Assembly: GCA_905236325.1 (NCBI GenBank)
Contig: CAJOPJ010000069.1
Coordinates: 1-10,528, forward strand
Source: an uncultured Selenomonadaceae bacterium
Lineage (GTDB): Bacteria; Bacillota; Negativicutes; Selenomonadales; Selenomonadaceae
DNA: 10,528 nt
Direction of reading: 5' to 3'
Below, piece by piece: positions 1 to 6,613 of this stretch. Position 1 is the first letter of the stretch, and every line of letters starts with the position of its first letter. Below the pieces are notes generated by a model. That model was given only the letters and a program-made list of their open reading frames with translations. It ran no database searches and was not told where the DNA came from. The position numbers were made by a program, and so were the translations under genes.

Positions 1-571
1 AATGATAATCGGCAATTTCGGGACGCGCAGAACTGACGGCGGCTATTAAACTTGACTTGCCGACGCTAGGATAACCGACAAGACCGACATCAGCCAAAAG
101 TTTCAGTTCAAGCTGTAAATTAAAACTTTCGCCAGGTTCGCCAAGTTCTGCAAAAGTTGGTGCGCGTCTTGAGGAGGATTTAAATTTTGCATTGCCACGA
201 CCGCCGCGTCCGCCTTTGGCAATAACAACTTTTTGATTCGGCAAAATTAAATCAGCCAAAAGTTCGCCTGTTGAAAAATCTTTAACAACCGTGCCTTGCG
301 GAACTTTAATAATGCAATCTTCGCCGCCGCGTCCGAATTGTCTTTTAGTATCGCCGGGCGAGCCATTTTCGGCGGTGAACTTTCTATTGTACCTGAAGTT
401 CAAAAGCGTATTGACATTTGAATCGACTTGCAAAATAATATCGCCGCCTTTACCGCCGTCGCCGCCGTCAGGACCGCCTTTTGGCACAAATTTTTCGCGG
501 CGGAAAGATGATTTTCCATTTCCGCCGTCGCCTGCTTTTACATAAATTTTACTTCTGTCGATAAACTGCAT
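1..571 (-). CDS. obgE: GTPase ObgE/CgtA, 3' part cut by window edge
   Basis: Essential ribosome-associated GTPase that acts in 50S subunit assembly and stress control. The first 190 residues are visible. Residues 1-158 form the glycine-rich Obg fold: the start MQFIDRSKIYVKAGDGGNG, then SFRREKFVPKGGPDGGDGGKGG around 22-43, and a second glycine-rich block KGGRGGRGNAKF. The G-domain begins with the P-loop GYPSVGKSS at 166-174 (K172, S173) and the window ends at IADYH, just before the expected switch I threonines. GYPSVGKS and ADYH match the Bacillus type more closely than the E. coli type. The ATG at 569-571 has an AAAGGA Shine-Dalgarno 10 nt upstream. It lies 24 nt downstream of the membrane coiled-coil gene and is probably co-transcribed with it. 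The switch regions, G4/G5 motifs and C-terminal OCT domain are outside the window. Identification is secure. Confidence 0.97.
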   Translation of the reverse strand, partial: MQFIDRSKIYVKAGDGGNGKSSFRREKFVPKGGPDGGDGGKGGDIILQVDSNVNTLLNFRYNRKFTAENGSPGDTKRQFGRGGEDCIIKVPQGTVVKDFSTGELLADLILPNQKVVIAKGGRGGRGNAKFKSSSRRAPTFAELGEPGESFNLQLELKLLADVGLVGYPSVGKSSLIAAVSSARPEIADYH

Positions 572-595
572 TGAAAAATTTTCCTTTCAACTGAT

Positions 596-1303
596 TTATT
601 TGCGCGCTAAATCTACAACGCCGGGGTCTTTTAATTTCCATTGGTTAGAGCTGTCAATAGTAAAAATTGCCGGCGTATCGACAATATATTTTTTATAAAT
701 GCCGTCCTTGTAGTCCATTGCAAAAACAATTTTCAAGCCGCCGCGTTCATAAAGTTCTTCTGTGCAAGGTTTCATTGGATTTGGCACAACAGCATATAAA
801 TTTGTATCCGGCGACATTTTCCAAAGCCAAAAATTACTTTCCTCAACATCAAGCGCAGGAATAAAATTCATCATTCCGGCGTATTGCAACATTCTTAGTC
901 CATTATCTTCAACAAATTTTTGACAGGCTTTAAGTTGACCGGGAACCAGCATACTCGCCGCAATGTGATTATAACTTTCGATAAATTTTTTCCACAGCGC
1001 AGAATTATTTTCTTCGGCAGTCGGTCGCGGTTCATTTTTGTTTATTCCAAAAGCCTGAATTTCCGGCAATGTATCGACTATTTTTTGTGGTTTAATTTCG
1101 CGAACTTTATTTTCAAGCGTCTTTAAATCGTCCGCAACTTTTTTTATTTTGTCTTCCAGCTTTTGAAATCTGCCGTCCTGATTGCGCGTTAAAATTCCAT
1201 AAGCTACCACAATCATCAAAATAACATTCATTGCAAGGCTTACAAAAATCAATAAATCAGCCATCACAGGCGGCAAAAATCCTTGCGTTATAGTTTCTTC
1301 CAT
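596..1303 (-). CDS. Membrane-anchored coiled-coil protein, unknown function
   Basis: I do not recognise the family. The 235-residue product has one N-terminal membrane segment (about 15-38, DLLIFVSLAMNVILMIVVAY). A charged heptad-like stretch follows (about 44-71, rich in K/E/D with L/I/V spacing) that probably forms a coiled coil. After a linker containing prolines (about 72-100) comes a compact C-terminal domain with many aromatics (FWLWKM near 158-163, KYIVDTPAIFTI near 206-217). The ATG at 1301-1303 is chosen over an upstream in-frame start because GAGGTGA stands 5 nt before it, and a candidate promoter lies just upstream. The short N-terminus and single membrane segment suggest a bitopic protein; whether the C-terminal domain is cytoplasmic or exported cannot be settled by eye. 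It is the first gene of a likely two-gene unit with obgE, but nothing in the sequence ties it to ObgE function. Confidence 0.85.
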   Translation of the reverse strand: MEETITQGFLPPVMADLLIFVSLAMNVILMIVVAYGILTRNQDGRFQKLEDKIKKVADDLKTLENKVREIKPQKIVDTLPEIQAFGINKNEPRPTAEENNSALWKKFIESYNHIAASMLVPGQLKACQKFVEDNGLRMLQYAGMMNFIPALDVEESNFWLWKMSPDTNLYAVVPNPMKPCTEELYERGGLKIVFAMDYKDGIYKKYIVDTPAIFTIDSSNQWKLKDPGVVDLARK

Positions 1304-1322
1304 TATCCTCACCTCGCGCGTA

Positions 1323-1351
1323 AATATATCATTTTTTATTTTGCTATGCAA
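1323..1351 (-). promoter_or_regulatory. Candidate extended -10 promoter for the coiled-coil gene/obgE unit
   Basis: On the minus strand TTGCAT (1346-1351) is followed 17 nt later by TATATT (1323-1328), with TGA directly before the hexamer, giving an extended -10 (TGnTATATT). The -35 is a poor match (3 of 6), so the extended -10 would carry the activity. Initiation about 7 nt downstream would leave a leader of about 13 nt ending in GAGGTGA, enough for the Shine-Dalgarno. Inferred from pattern only. Confidence 0.5.
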
Positions 1352-1412
1352 TTTGCAGGAAAAAATTTTTCAAGGTTGAAAGTTACAGGCTTGAAAGGTG
1401 GCAAGAATTTTA

Positions 1413-3113
1413 ATGAACAGAATAAGCGTCTTTGTAAGGCGGCAAAGAATAAAAAAATTAGAACGCTGGACTATGCGTGCAATTTTAGTTGAGGCGTTTT
1501 TTTTGGCGTTATTTCCAAGCATTTCGGCAGCAGCAGTTTTAGTTGGAATATTGACTTGGTTTTTCAGGTTGCAAATTGACAATCGATTTCGCCTTCGCAG
1601 TTTGCCTTTTGATATACCTGTAATAATTTTTGTAGTTTTGGGCGCAATTAGCGTTTTTGTTTCGCCTGCGCGAAGTTTTGAACTTATTACAAATTATTTT
1701 GGCATAGTTGGAATTTATATTTTAACTTACACGCTGATTGGACAAAATATTCGCACGCAGGAACAAATGCTTCAACTTGCAAAAGCACTTGCATTGTCGG
1801 CATTTTTAGTTGTGCTTTATGGCTATTTTCAATTTTTGTTTGGCGTAGATATTGCTGATATGAAGTGGGTTGACGGCGAGGCTTTTCCTGAACTCAGAAA
1901 GCGCGTTTTTTCAACGCTGGAAAATCCCAACGTCCTTGCAGGCTATTTAGATGTTATGATCTGCCTTGCGCTTGGACTTTTTGTTAAAGTTGCAGGGCGC
2001 ACTCCGAAAGTAATTTTTGCGCTGGTTATTGCGGCTTTGGTTGCTTGTCTTGCAATGACTTATTCACGCGGCGCATTTTTATCAATCGCCATTGTCTTTG
2101 TAATTTGTGGAATTTTAAAAGACAGGCGCATTTTAATTTTATTTGCGATTTTGCTCGGCTTTTTAATTTACAGCGACTCAACTTTTGTACACAGAATTTT
2201 ATCAATCTTCACAACTTCAACCGACAGTTCAGAAGGACTTCGACTTGGAATTTGGGTCAGTACAATTTCAATGATTGCCGACCATCCATTTATTGGCATT
2301 GGTTGGGGCGGTTTTAAATTTATCTATCCGCAGTACAATTATTATTTGCAGGATACAAGCATTGTAATTTATCACGCACACAATTTGTATTTGCAAACTG
2401 CGGCGGAAGTTGGCATTGTTGGCGCAATGGCTTATTTTTGGTTTTTCTTTGGCACAATATTTCAATCTGTTACTGTAAATGCAAGTGAAAGATATTCAAA
2501 ACTTAAGCAAGACGCAAAATCTTTGGCTGAAATTGCACGACAAAACGCCTTCAAAGAACGCCTAGTTCAAGTCATTTTGACAAGTCATTCCCTAAACACG
2601 CTGGCAAATTCAAAAGCAATGTTTGTCGAACGGATGGCTGATTTTTCCGACAAGATTATGGATTGGTTTTCCTTCACGCCCAGTGAAACTGATATTCGCA
2701 AAAGCGGCAAGAGCGATGAAGATTTTTCAGATGCCGGTGTTGAGTTAAAAAGTTCAAAAGATGTAAAGATTGAAAGTGATGAAGTTGAAGTTGTTCATCA
2801 CGAAGAGATGAATTGGTCCGAAGATAAAAAAAATATCGACACTGAAAAATCCAATGACGATGATAAAATTGATTTACAAAAATTTGCTGCTGAAAAAATT
2901 GAACTTTTTCCAAAACGCATTGAAGTTTTAAGTTTTCCAATAAAAACAGTCATTGAAGGCTTACGACTTGGAATTGCGCTTGCCTTTATTTCAATGGCGT
3001 TGAATGGCGTTAGTGATGATTTATTATTTAACATTCCAAGTTCAATTTTAATGTGGCTTTTAGCTGCACTTTCCGCCGCAATCAACATTGACTTGAAGTC
3101 CGACAGTGATTAA
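1413..3113 (+). CDS. O-antigen ligase/polymerase family (Wzy_C) membrane protein with large hydrophilic insertion
   Basis: A 566-residue polytopic inner-membrane protein of the O-antigen ligase/Wzy polymerase superfamily, which joins or transfers undecaprenyl-linked polysaccharide at the periplasmic face. About ten hydrophobic segments lie between residues 22 and 350, and two more follow near 514-535 and 541-558. Family signatures visible: TLENPNVLAGY (168-178), YSRGAF (217-222), HPFIGIGWGGF (291-301) and HAHNLYLQTAAEVGIVG (321-337). The last two resemble the large periplasmic loop and its end, where catalytic Arg/His residues lie in this family. Residues about 355-510 are a highly charged insertion rich in D/E/K/S before the last membrane pair. 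The ATG at 1413 has AAAGGTGG with a somewhat long 11-nt gap; an in-frame GTG at 1398 sits inside that Shine-Dalgarno and is unlikely to be the start. The gene stands alone, and WaaL versus Wzy versus another glycan ligase cannot be decided. Confidence 0.85.
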   Translation: MNRISVFVRRQRIKKLERWTMRAILVEAFFLALFPSISAAAVLVGILTWFFRLQIDNRFRLRSLPFDIPVIIFVVLGAISVFVSPARSFELITNYFGIVGIYILTYTLIGQNIRTQEQMLQLAKALALSAFLVVLYGYFQFLFGVDIADMKWVDGEAFPELRKRVFSTLENPNVLAGYLDVMICLALGLFVKVAGRTPKVIFALVIAALVACLAMTYSRGAFLSIAIVFVICGILKDRRILILFAILLGFLIYSDSTFVHRILSIFTTSTDSSEGLRLGIWVSTISMIADHPFIGIGWGGFKFIYPQYNYYLQDTSIVIYHAHNLYLQTAAEVGIVGAMAYFWFFFGTIFQSVTVNASERYSKLKQDAKSLAEIARQNAFKERLVQVILTSHSLNTLANSKAMFVERMADFSDKIMDWFSFTPSETDIRKSGKSDEDFSDAGVELKSSKDVKIESDEVEVVHHEEMNWSEDKKNIDTEKSNDDDKIDLQKFAAEKIELFPKRIEVLSFPIKTVIEGLRLGIALAFISMALNGVSDDLLFNIPSSILMWLLAALSAAINIDLKSDSD

Positions 3114-3114
3114 A

Positions 3115-3145
3115 TGTCGGTTCATTTATTTTGATAAATCCGACA
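3115..3145. terminator. Hairpin between convergent genes, possible two-way terminator
   Basis: TGTCGG (3115-3120) and ATTTAT (3124-3129) pair with ATAAAT (3134-3139) and CCGACA (3140-3145) around a 4-nt loop, with a 3-nt bulge (TTC) on the left arm. It starts right after the stop codon of the rightward membrane-protein gene and 13 nt beyond the stop of the leftward RNase R gene. Neither side has a long T run (TTTAATC on the minus strand is the nearest), so termination efficiency is doubtful. A further CCGACA at 3100-3105, inside the coding region, could compete for the same TGTCGG. Confidence 0.5.
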
Positions 3146-3157
3146 GTTAGCAAGTAA

Positions 3158-5146
3158 CTAAACTTCAGCAATTAAATTTTTAGCAGTAACGCCTTCCGCC
3201 AACTCAAAAGTCAGCTGGCGGAATTTTATATTTGCATCGACAAGTTTAACGCGCAGTTCATCGCCAATGCTATAAATTTTGCCCTTGCGTTTGCCAATCA
3301 ACGCAAATTCAGACTCAACATAGTTGTAATAATCATCAGTCAAACTTGTCATTCTGATTAAGCCTTCAACGCCGTTTTCAAGTTCAACAAACAAGCCAAA
3401 GTTCGTGACGCTTGAAATTACCGCGTCGAACTTTTGTCCTATAAATTGCTGCATATATTCGGTCGATTTTAAATTTGAACTTTCGCGCTCAATGGCAACT
3501 GCACGCCGTTCACGCTCGGAAGTTTTTTTTGCGGCATCTTCAAGACGCTTTGCAAAAATTTTTAAATCCTGCGGACTTTCCAAACTTGCGCGTAACATTC
3601 TGTGAACAATCAAGTCAGGATAGCGACGAATCGGCGAAGTAAAATGCGTATAAAATTCCGCCGCCAAACCGAAGTGACCAAGATTTTCAGCAGCATAACG
3701 CGCCTGTTGCATTGTGCGGAGCGTGTAGCTTGAAATAATTTTTTCAGCAGGTTGATTTTTAATTTTGTCCAAAATTTGTTGAAAGTCGCGCGGCTGCGGA
3801 TTTTTATTTTTAGTTGCGTTAATGTGCAAATTAAAATGCGCCAACAGCTGATTCAGCATTTCAATTTTTTCGGAGTCAGGCGTTTCATGAACTCGGTAGA
3901 CGCTGGGAATTTTTTTCTTGACTGTGTGTTCGGCGACAGTTTCATTTGCCGCAAGCATACATTCCTCAATCAAATTTTCAGCCGTGCCTTGCGTGCGTTT
4001 AGTAAGTTCAATCGGCTTACCTGCGTCGTCCAAAATAATTTTCAGTTCAGGTATATCAAAATCAATCGCGCCGCGTTCAGTGCGAATTTTCCTGCGCAGT
4101 TTATAAATTTCCAAAAGCGCATTTAAATTTTCCGCGCAGTCCGAAAGTTCTTGCGTATCGCCGCTGAAAAAATTATTTGCTTGTGTGTAACTAAGTCGGC
4201 GAAAAACTTTAATCACGGTCGGAAAAATTTTGTAGCTTATGACTTTGCCTTCAGAATTTAAATTCATTTCGCACGCAAAGGCAAGGCGATTTACTCCTGC
4301 GTTCAAACTGCAAATGCCGTTCGACAGTTCAGTCGGCAACATAGGCACAACTCTATCGACAGGATAAATGCTTGTGCCGCGATTGAAGGCTTCTGCGTCC
4401 AACAAAGTTTTCGGACGCACATAAAAACTGACATCGGCAATATAAACGCCAAGAAAATATCCGCCGTCAATTTTTTTTGCAAAAACTCCGTCGTCAAGGT
4501 CTTTTGCGTCCTCACCGTCGATTGTGACAATTTTTAAATCGCGCCTGTCAATGCGTTTTGAAATTTCAGCTGCAGTCGGTTCAGTTTCAACAGATTTTGC
4601 TTCGGCTTGAACTTCGGCAGGAAAATTTTCAAAAACTCCGTGCTGAAGTAAAATTTCGCTAATGTCGTTGCCTATAGTTTCTGCGTCAAAAATTTCTACA
4701 ATTTCGCCGCGCAGATTTTTCCAGTCAACAATTTTAACAGCGACTTTTATTTTTTTTCGACGCAGTTCTTTCAGCTGTTCAAGATTTTTTTTGCCGACTG
4801 AAATCAGCAAATCAAAATTTTCGACTTCAACATAAAAATTTTTTTTGTGATTTTTAATAACGCCAATAAAAATTTCCTGCGCGTGTTCAAGTACTTCAAC
4901 AACTTTGCCTTCGCGATTCATTTCGACGCGATTTTTAATAATCAGCACTTTAACTTTGTCGCCATTCAACGCAGATTTTAAATTGTCACGTTCGATATAA
5001 ATGTCAGCCGTGCCGTCCGAAGGTGTAACAAAACCAAAGCCACGCCTATTTAAACTTAATTTGCCTTCAAGGTAAATTTTTTTTATTGGCAAGGTTTTAA
5101 TGTGGTAAGGCGGTAAATAATTTTTTTTGAACTTGTTATGTTTCAT
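3158..5146 (-). CDS. rnr: Ribonuclease R (RNase II/RNB family), short form lacking N-terminal helix-turn-helix
   Basis: Processive 3'-to-5' exoribonuclease that degrades structured RNA and takes part in mRNA decay and RNA quality control. In order along 662 residues: cold-shock domain 1 (about 25-75, GKLSLNRRGFGFVTP), cold-shock domain 2 (about 90-155), the catalytic RNB domain (about 203-520) and an S1 domain (about 568-652, FDAVISSVTNFGLFVELENG). The metal-binding aspartates align as D210, D216, D218 and D219 in TIDGEDAKDLDD; HFTSPIRRYPDLIVHR (501-516) is the other hallmark. Known Firmicute RNase R proteins have an N-terminal winged-helix region of roughly 60-80 residues and often a basic C-terminal tail; both are absent here. 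The ATG at 5144-5146 overlaps the thioesterase stop as ATGA, with no good Shine-Dalgarno, which suggests translational coupling. Longer in-frame starts would run inside the thioesterase gene and encode an unrelated-looking sequence, so I reject them. Confidence 0.95.
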   Translation of the reverse strand: MKHNKFKKNYLPPYHIKTLPIKKIYLEGKLSLNRRGFGFVTPSDGTADIYIERDNLKSALNGDKVKVLIIKNRVEMNREGKVVEVLEHAQEIFIGVIKNHKKNFYVEVENFDLLISVGKKNLEQLKELRRKKIKVAVKIVDWKNLRGEIVEIFDAETIGNDISEILLQHGVFENFPAEVQAEAKSVETEPTAAEISKRIDRRDLKIVTIDGEDAKDLDDGVFAKKIDGGYFLGVYIADVSFYVRPKTLLDAEAFNRGTSIYPVDRVVPMLPTELSNGICSLNAGVNRLAFACEMNLNSEGKVISYKIFPTVIKVFRRLSYTQANNFFSGDTQELSDCAENLNALLEIYKLRRKIRTERGAIDFDIPELKIILDDAGKPIELTKRTQGTAENLIEECMLAANETVAEHTVKKKIPSVYRVHETPDSEKIEMLNQLLAHFNLHINATKNKNPQPRDFQQILDKIKNQPAEKIISSYTLRTMQQARYAAENLGHFGLAAEFYTHFTSPIRRYPDLIVHRMLRASLESPQDLKIFAKRLEDAAKKTSERERRAVAIERESSNLKSTEYMQQFIGQKFDAVISSVTNFGLFVELENGVEGLIRMTSLTDDYYNYVESEFALIGKRKGKIYSIGDELRVKLVDANIKFRQLTFELAEGVTAKNLIAEV

Positions 5147-5544
5147 TTTGAATTTACAACAGCAAATTTTGCCGTCGCCTCCGCAGTGATTGTGCCGTCC
5201 GAAAGTTCGACAGTTGATTTTAAGCCTATGATATTTCTGCGCTGTGATTCTTGCCAAGCCGAAATTTTTATTTCCTGTCCAATTGGCGTTGGCGCATGAT
5301 ATCTGATTTCAAGCCTTGCAGTCATTGCCGGTTCATTAAATTTTTCCTGAATAAATCTGCACATTGATTCGTCAAGCATTGTAGCTATAATTCCGCCGTG
5401 AAGGACTTTTTCATAGCCTTGAAATTCACTAGGCAAAATTTTTTTCGCAACGACTTTATCTTGCGCAACTTCAAACTTCAAATGCAAGCCGATTGGATTT
5501 TCCACTCCGCAAGCAAAACAATAATTATCAGCGTTAATTGCCAT
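5143..5544 (-). CDS. PaaI-type hotdog-fold thioesterase
   Basis: A 133-residue single-domain hotdog protein of the PaaI/YbgC-like acyl-CoA thioesterase group, which hydrolyses thioesters of coenzyme A; the substrate is unknown. Visible signatures: the N-terminal CFACGVENPIGLHL (9-22), seen in a subset of the family, and LHGGIIATMLDES (48-60), the central helix carrying the HGG turn and an acidic residue (D58/E59) in the position used for catalysis in PaaI-type enzymes. The C-terminal beta strands include ARLEIRYHAPTPIGQEI (77-92). The length is normal for the family. The ATG at 5542-5544 has a strong GGAGG 7 nt upstream, beginning just after the stop of the preceding secreted-protein gene. 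The stop overlaps the RNase R start by 4 nt. No functional link between the two is known to me. Confidence 0.88.
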   Translation of the reverse strand: MAINADNYCFACGVENPIGLHLKFEVAQDKVVAKKILPSEFQGYEKVLHGGIIATMLDESMCRFIQEKFNEPAMTARLEIRYHAPTPIGQEIKISAWQESQRRNIIGLKSTVELSDGTITAEATAKFAVVNSK

Positions 5545-5559
5545 AAAAAAACCTCCAAG

Positions 5560-6027
5560 TTAAAAAACTTCATTGAACGCATAAAAATATCCGACACTAA
5601 AACATTTCAGCAAAAAATTTTTTTCAGTGTCATTGGTTAAGTCAGATAAATTTTCCCTGCGGCGCGTTGAATTATAAATATTTTTGCCGTCAGTGAAAAA
5701 ATCCTGCGCAGTTGCTTTTGCGTCTTTTGGAGAAATATTTTCGCCGACAGGATAAATTCTTTGCCGAAAAATGCGTGCGCCGGAATTATCTTTCACAATC
5801 TGAATTGAATATTTATCCAGATAGTAGGCGTAACCTTTAAATTGAGCAATAAAAATCAAATTTTTGTCTATAGAAATTCTTTGCGGCGAATCGACAGGTA
5901 AATTTTCTTGAGGCAGCTCAAGCGCAGGAAGTTCTGTTTTAACTTTTGGTAAATCATAAGCCAAAATAGAATGTGTAAAAAAAATCAGCTCGATAAAAAT
6001 CGCGCCGACAAAAATTTTTAAGTTCAT
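5560..6027 (-). CDS. Small secreted protein, unknown function
   Basis: I do not recognise this family. The 155-residue product begins with a classical signal peptide: MNLK, a hydrophobic core (about 5-18, IFVGAIFIELIFF), then HSILA with likely cleavage after A23. The mature part has a proline-rich stretch (26-48), then a region of probable beta strands rich in aromatic and basic residues (about 50-95, FKGYAYYLDKYSIQIV and ARIFRQRIYPVGENI). Residues about 100-120 are polar (SPKDAKATAQDFFTDGKNIYN) and the C-terminus is aromatic (VGYFYAFNEVF). There is no lipobox cysteine; the only cysteine is C142. It probably resides in the periplasm or outside the cell. AAAGGA stands 10 nt before the ATG. The gene sits 15 nt after the YopX-domain gene and 15 nt before the thioesterase, in one apparent transcription unit. 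Confidence 0.78.
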   Translation of the reverse strand: MNLKIFVGAIFIELIFFTHSILAYDLPKVKTELPALELPQENLPVDSPQRISIDKNLIFIAQFKGYAYYLDKYSIQIVKDNSGARIFRQRIYPVGENISPKDAKATAQDFFTDGKNIYNSTRRRENLSDLTNDTEKNFLLKCFSVGYFYAFNEVF

Positions 6028-6042
6028 TTATTTAATTTCCTT

Positions 6043-6516
6043 TCAACTGATATTTTCGACAACAGCAACATTTTCGCGGCGTTTGGTTTTAGTTTTTTTT
6101 GCAGGAAAATTTTTAATAACCAATTCAGGATTTTCGTATCTGTTGCCGAGAATTTTTAAGTTCCAATCCTTGATGTCGTACAAAGTTTGCACGGAATTAT
6201 CTTTGCCGTAGCGCACGACAAAACAGCCTTGATAAAATTCAACCAAGCCGACTTTACCGTCGTCAAAGGTGATTATATCGTCTTCATAAATTTCTTTGCC
6301 GTCGCAGTCAAAAAGCCCTGTAAATTGCCCGATAGTTTCGGAATCGACACGATAGCCTTCGTAACCGTTTTCATAAACAAAAATATGTGCCTGCGGACCA
6401 GGATCTCCGTAAGTTCCACGTTTCAAATAAAAACCATAAATCCAAACTTTTTTTGTTTCGCCGCTAAATATCTGAAAGGTTTTTAAGCCCCTGAATTTAA
6501 TCTCGCGCACAGCCAT
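6043..6516 (-). CDS. YopX-domain protein
   Basis: A 157-residue protein whose first roughly 130 residues match the YopX family, small proteins mostly found in phages and plasmids of Firmicutes and without an established biochemical role. Hallmarks: the start REIKFRGLKTFQIFSGETKK (4-23), IGQFTGLFDCDGKEIYEDDIITFDDG (62-87), VEFYQGCFVV (92-101) and the closing LGNRYENPELV (123-133). Residues 137-157 are a basic tail (FPAKKTKTKRREN) beyond the usual domain end. The ATG at 6514-6516 has a strong AAGGGGG 8 nt upstream. The 97-nt gap to the metallophosphoesterase stop is the only sizeable gap among these leftward genes, so a promoter may lie there, although I see only weak candidates. It heads the unit leading to the secreted protein, thioesterase and RNase R. 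A captured phage gene is plausible, but no other phage gene is nearby. Confidence 0.85.
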   Translation of the reverse strand: MAVREIKFRGLKTFQIFSGETKKVWIYGFYLKRGTYGDPGPQAHIFVYENGYEGYRVDSETIGQFTGLFDCDGKEIYEDDIITFDDGKVGLVEFYQGCFVVRYGKDNSVQTLYDIKDWNLKILGNRYENPELVIKNFPAKKTKTKRRENVAVVENIS

Positions 6517-6613
6517 ACCAGATACCCCCTTACTTTAAGGCTGAATCCGATTTAAACTACTCAAAGAATTTTTATTATCAACTGTGAAATATTTACTTAC
6601 GCATTTTACACTA

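Noticed and set aside
291..545. Rightward open frame of 84 codons opposite obgE
   Set aside because: Its proline-rich translation is the mirror of the glycine-rich Obg domain.
1398..1412. GTG start for the Wzy/WaaL-family gene
   Set aside because: The GTG lies within the AAAGGTGG Shine-Dalgarno; the ATG at 1413 is the better start.
3752..4126. Rightward open frame of 124 codons inside the RNase R gene
   Set aside because: It is antisense to the conserved RNB domain, has no Shine-Dalgarno, and its translation shows the F/N-rich composition expected from the opposite strand of AT-rich coding DNA.
5147..5257. Longer N-terminus for RNase R reaching into the thioesterase gene
   Set aside because: The added residues are Cys/His-rich out-of-frame translation of the thioesterase, and the ATGA overlap gives a natural start.
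6517..6613. Promoter for the YopX-domain gene in the 97-nt gap
   Set aside because: TTGATA and TTTAAA are present on the minus strand but 19 nt apart, and GATAAT has no -35 partner; neither is strong enough to list.
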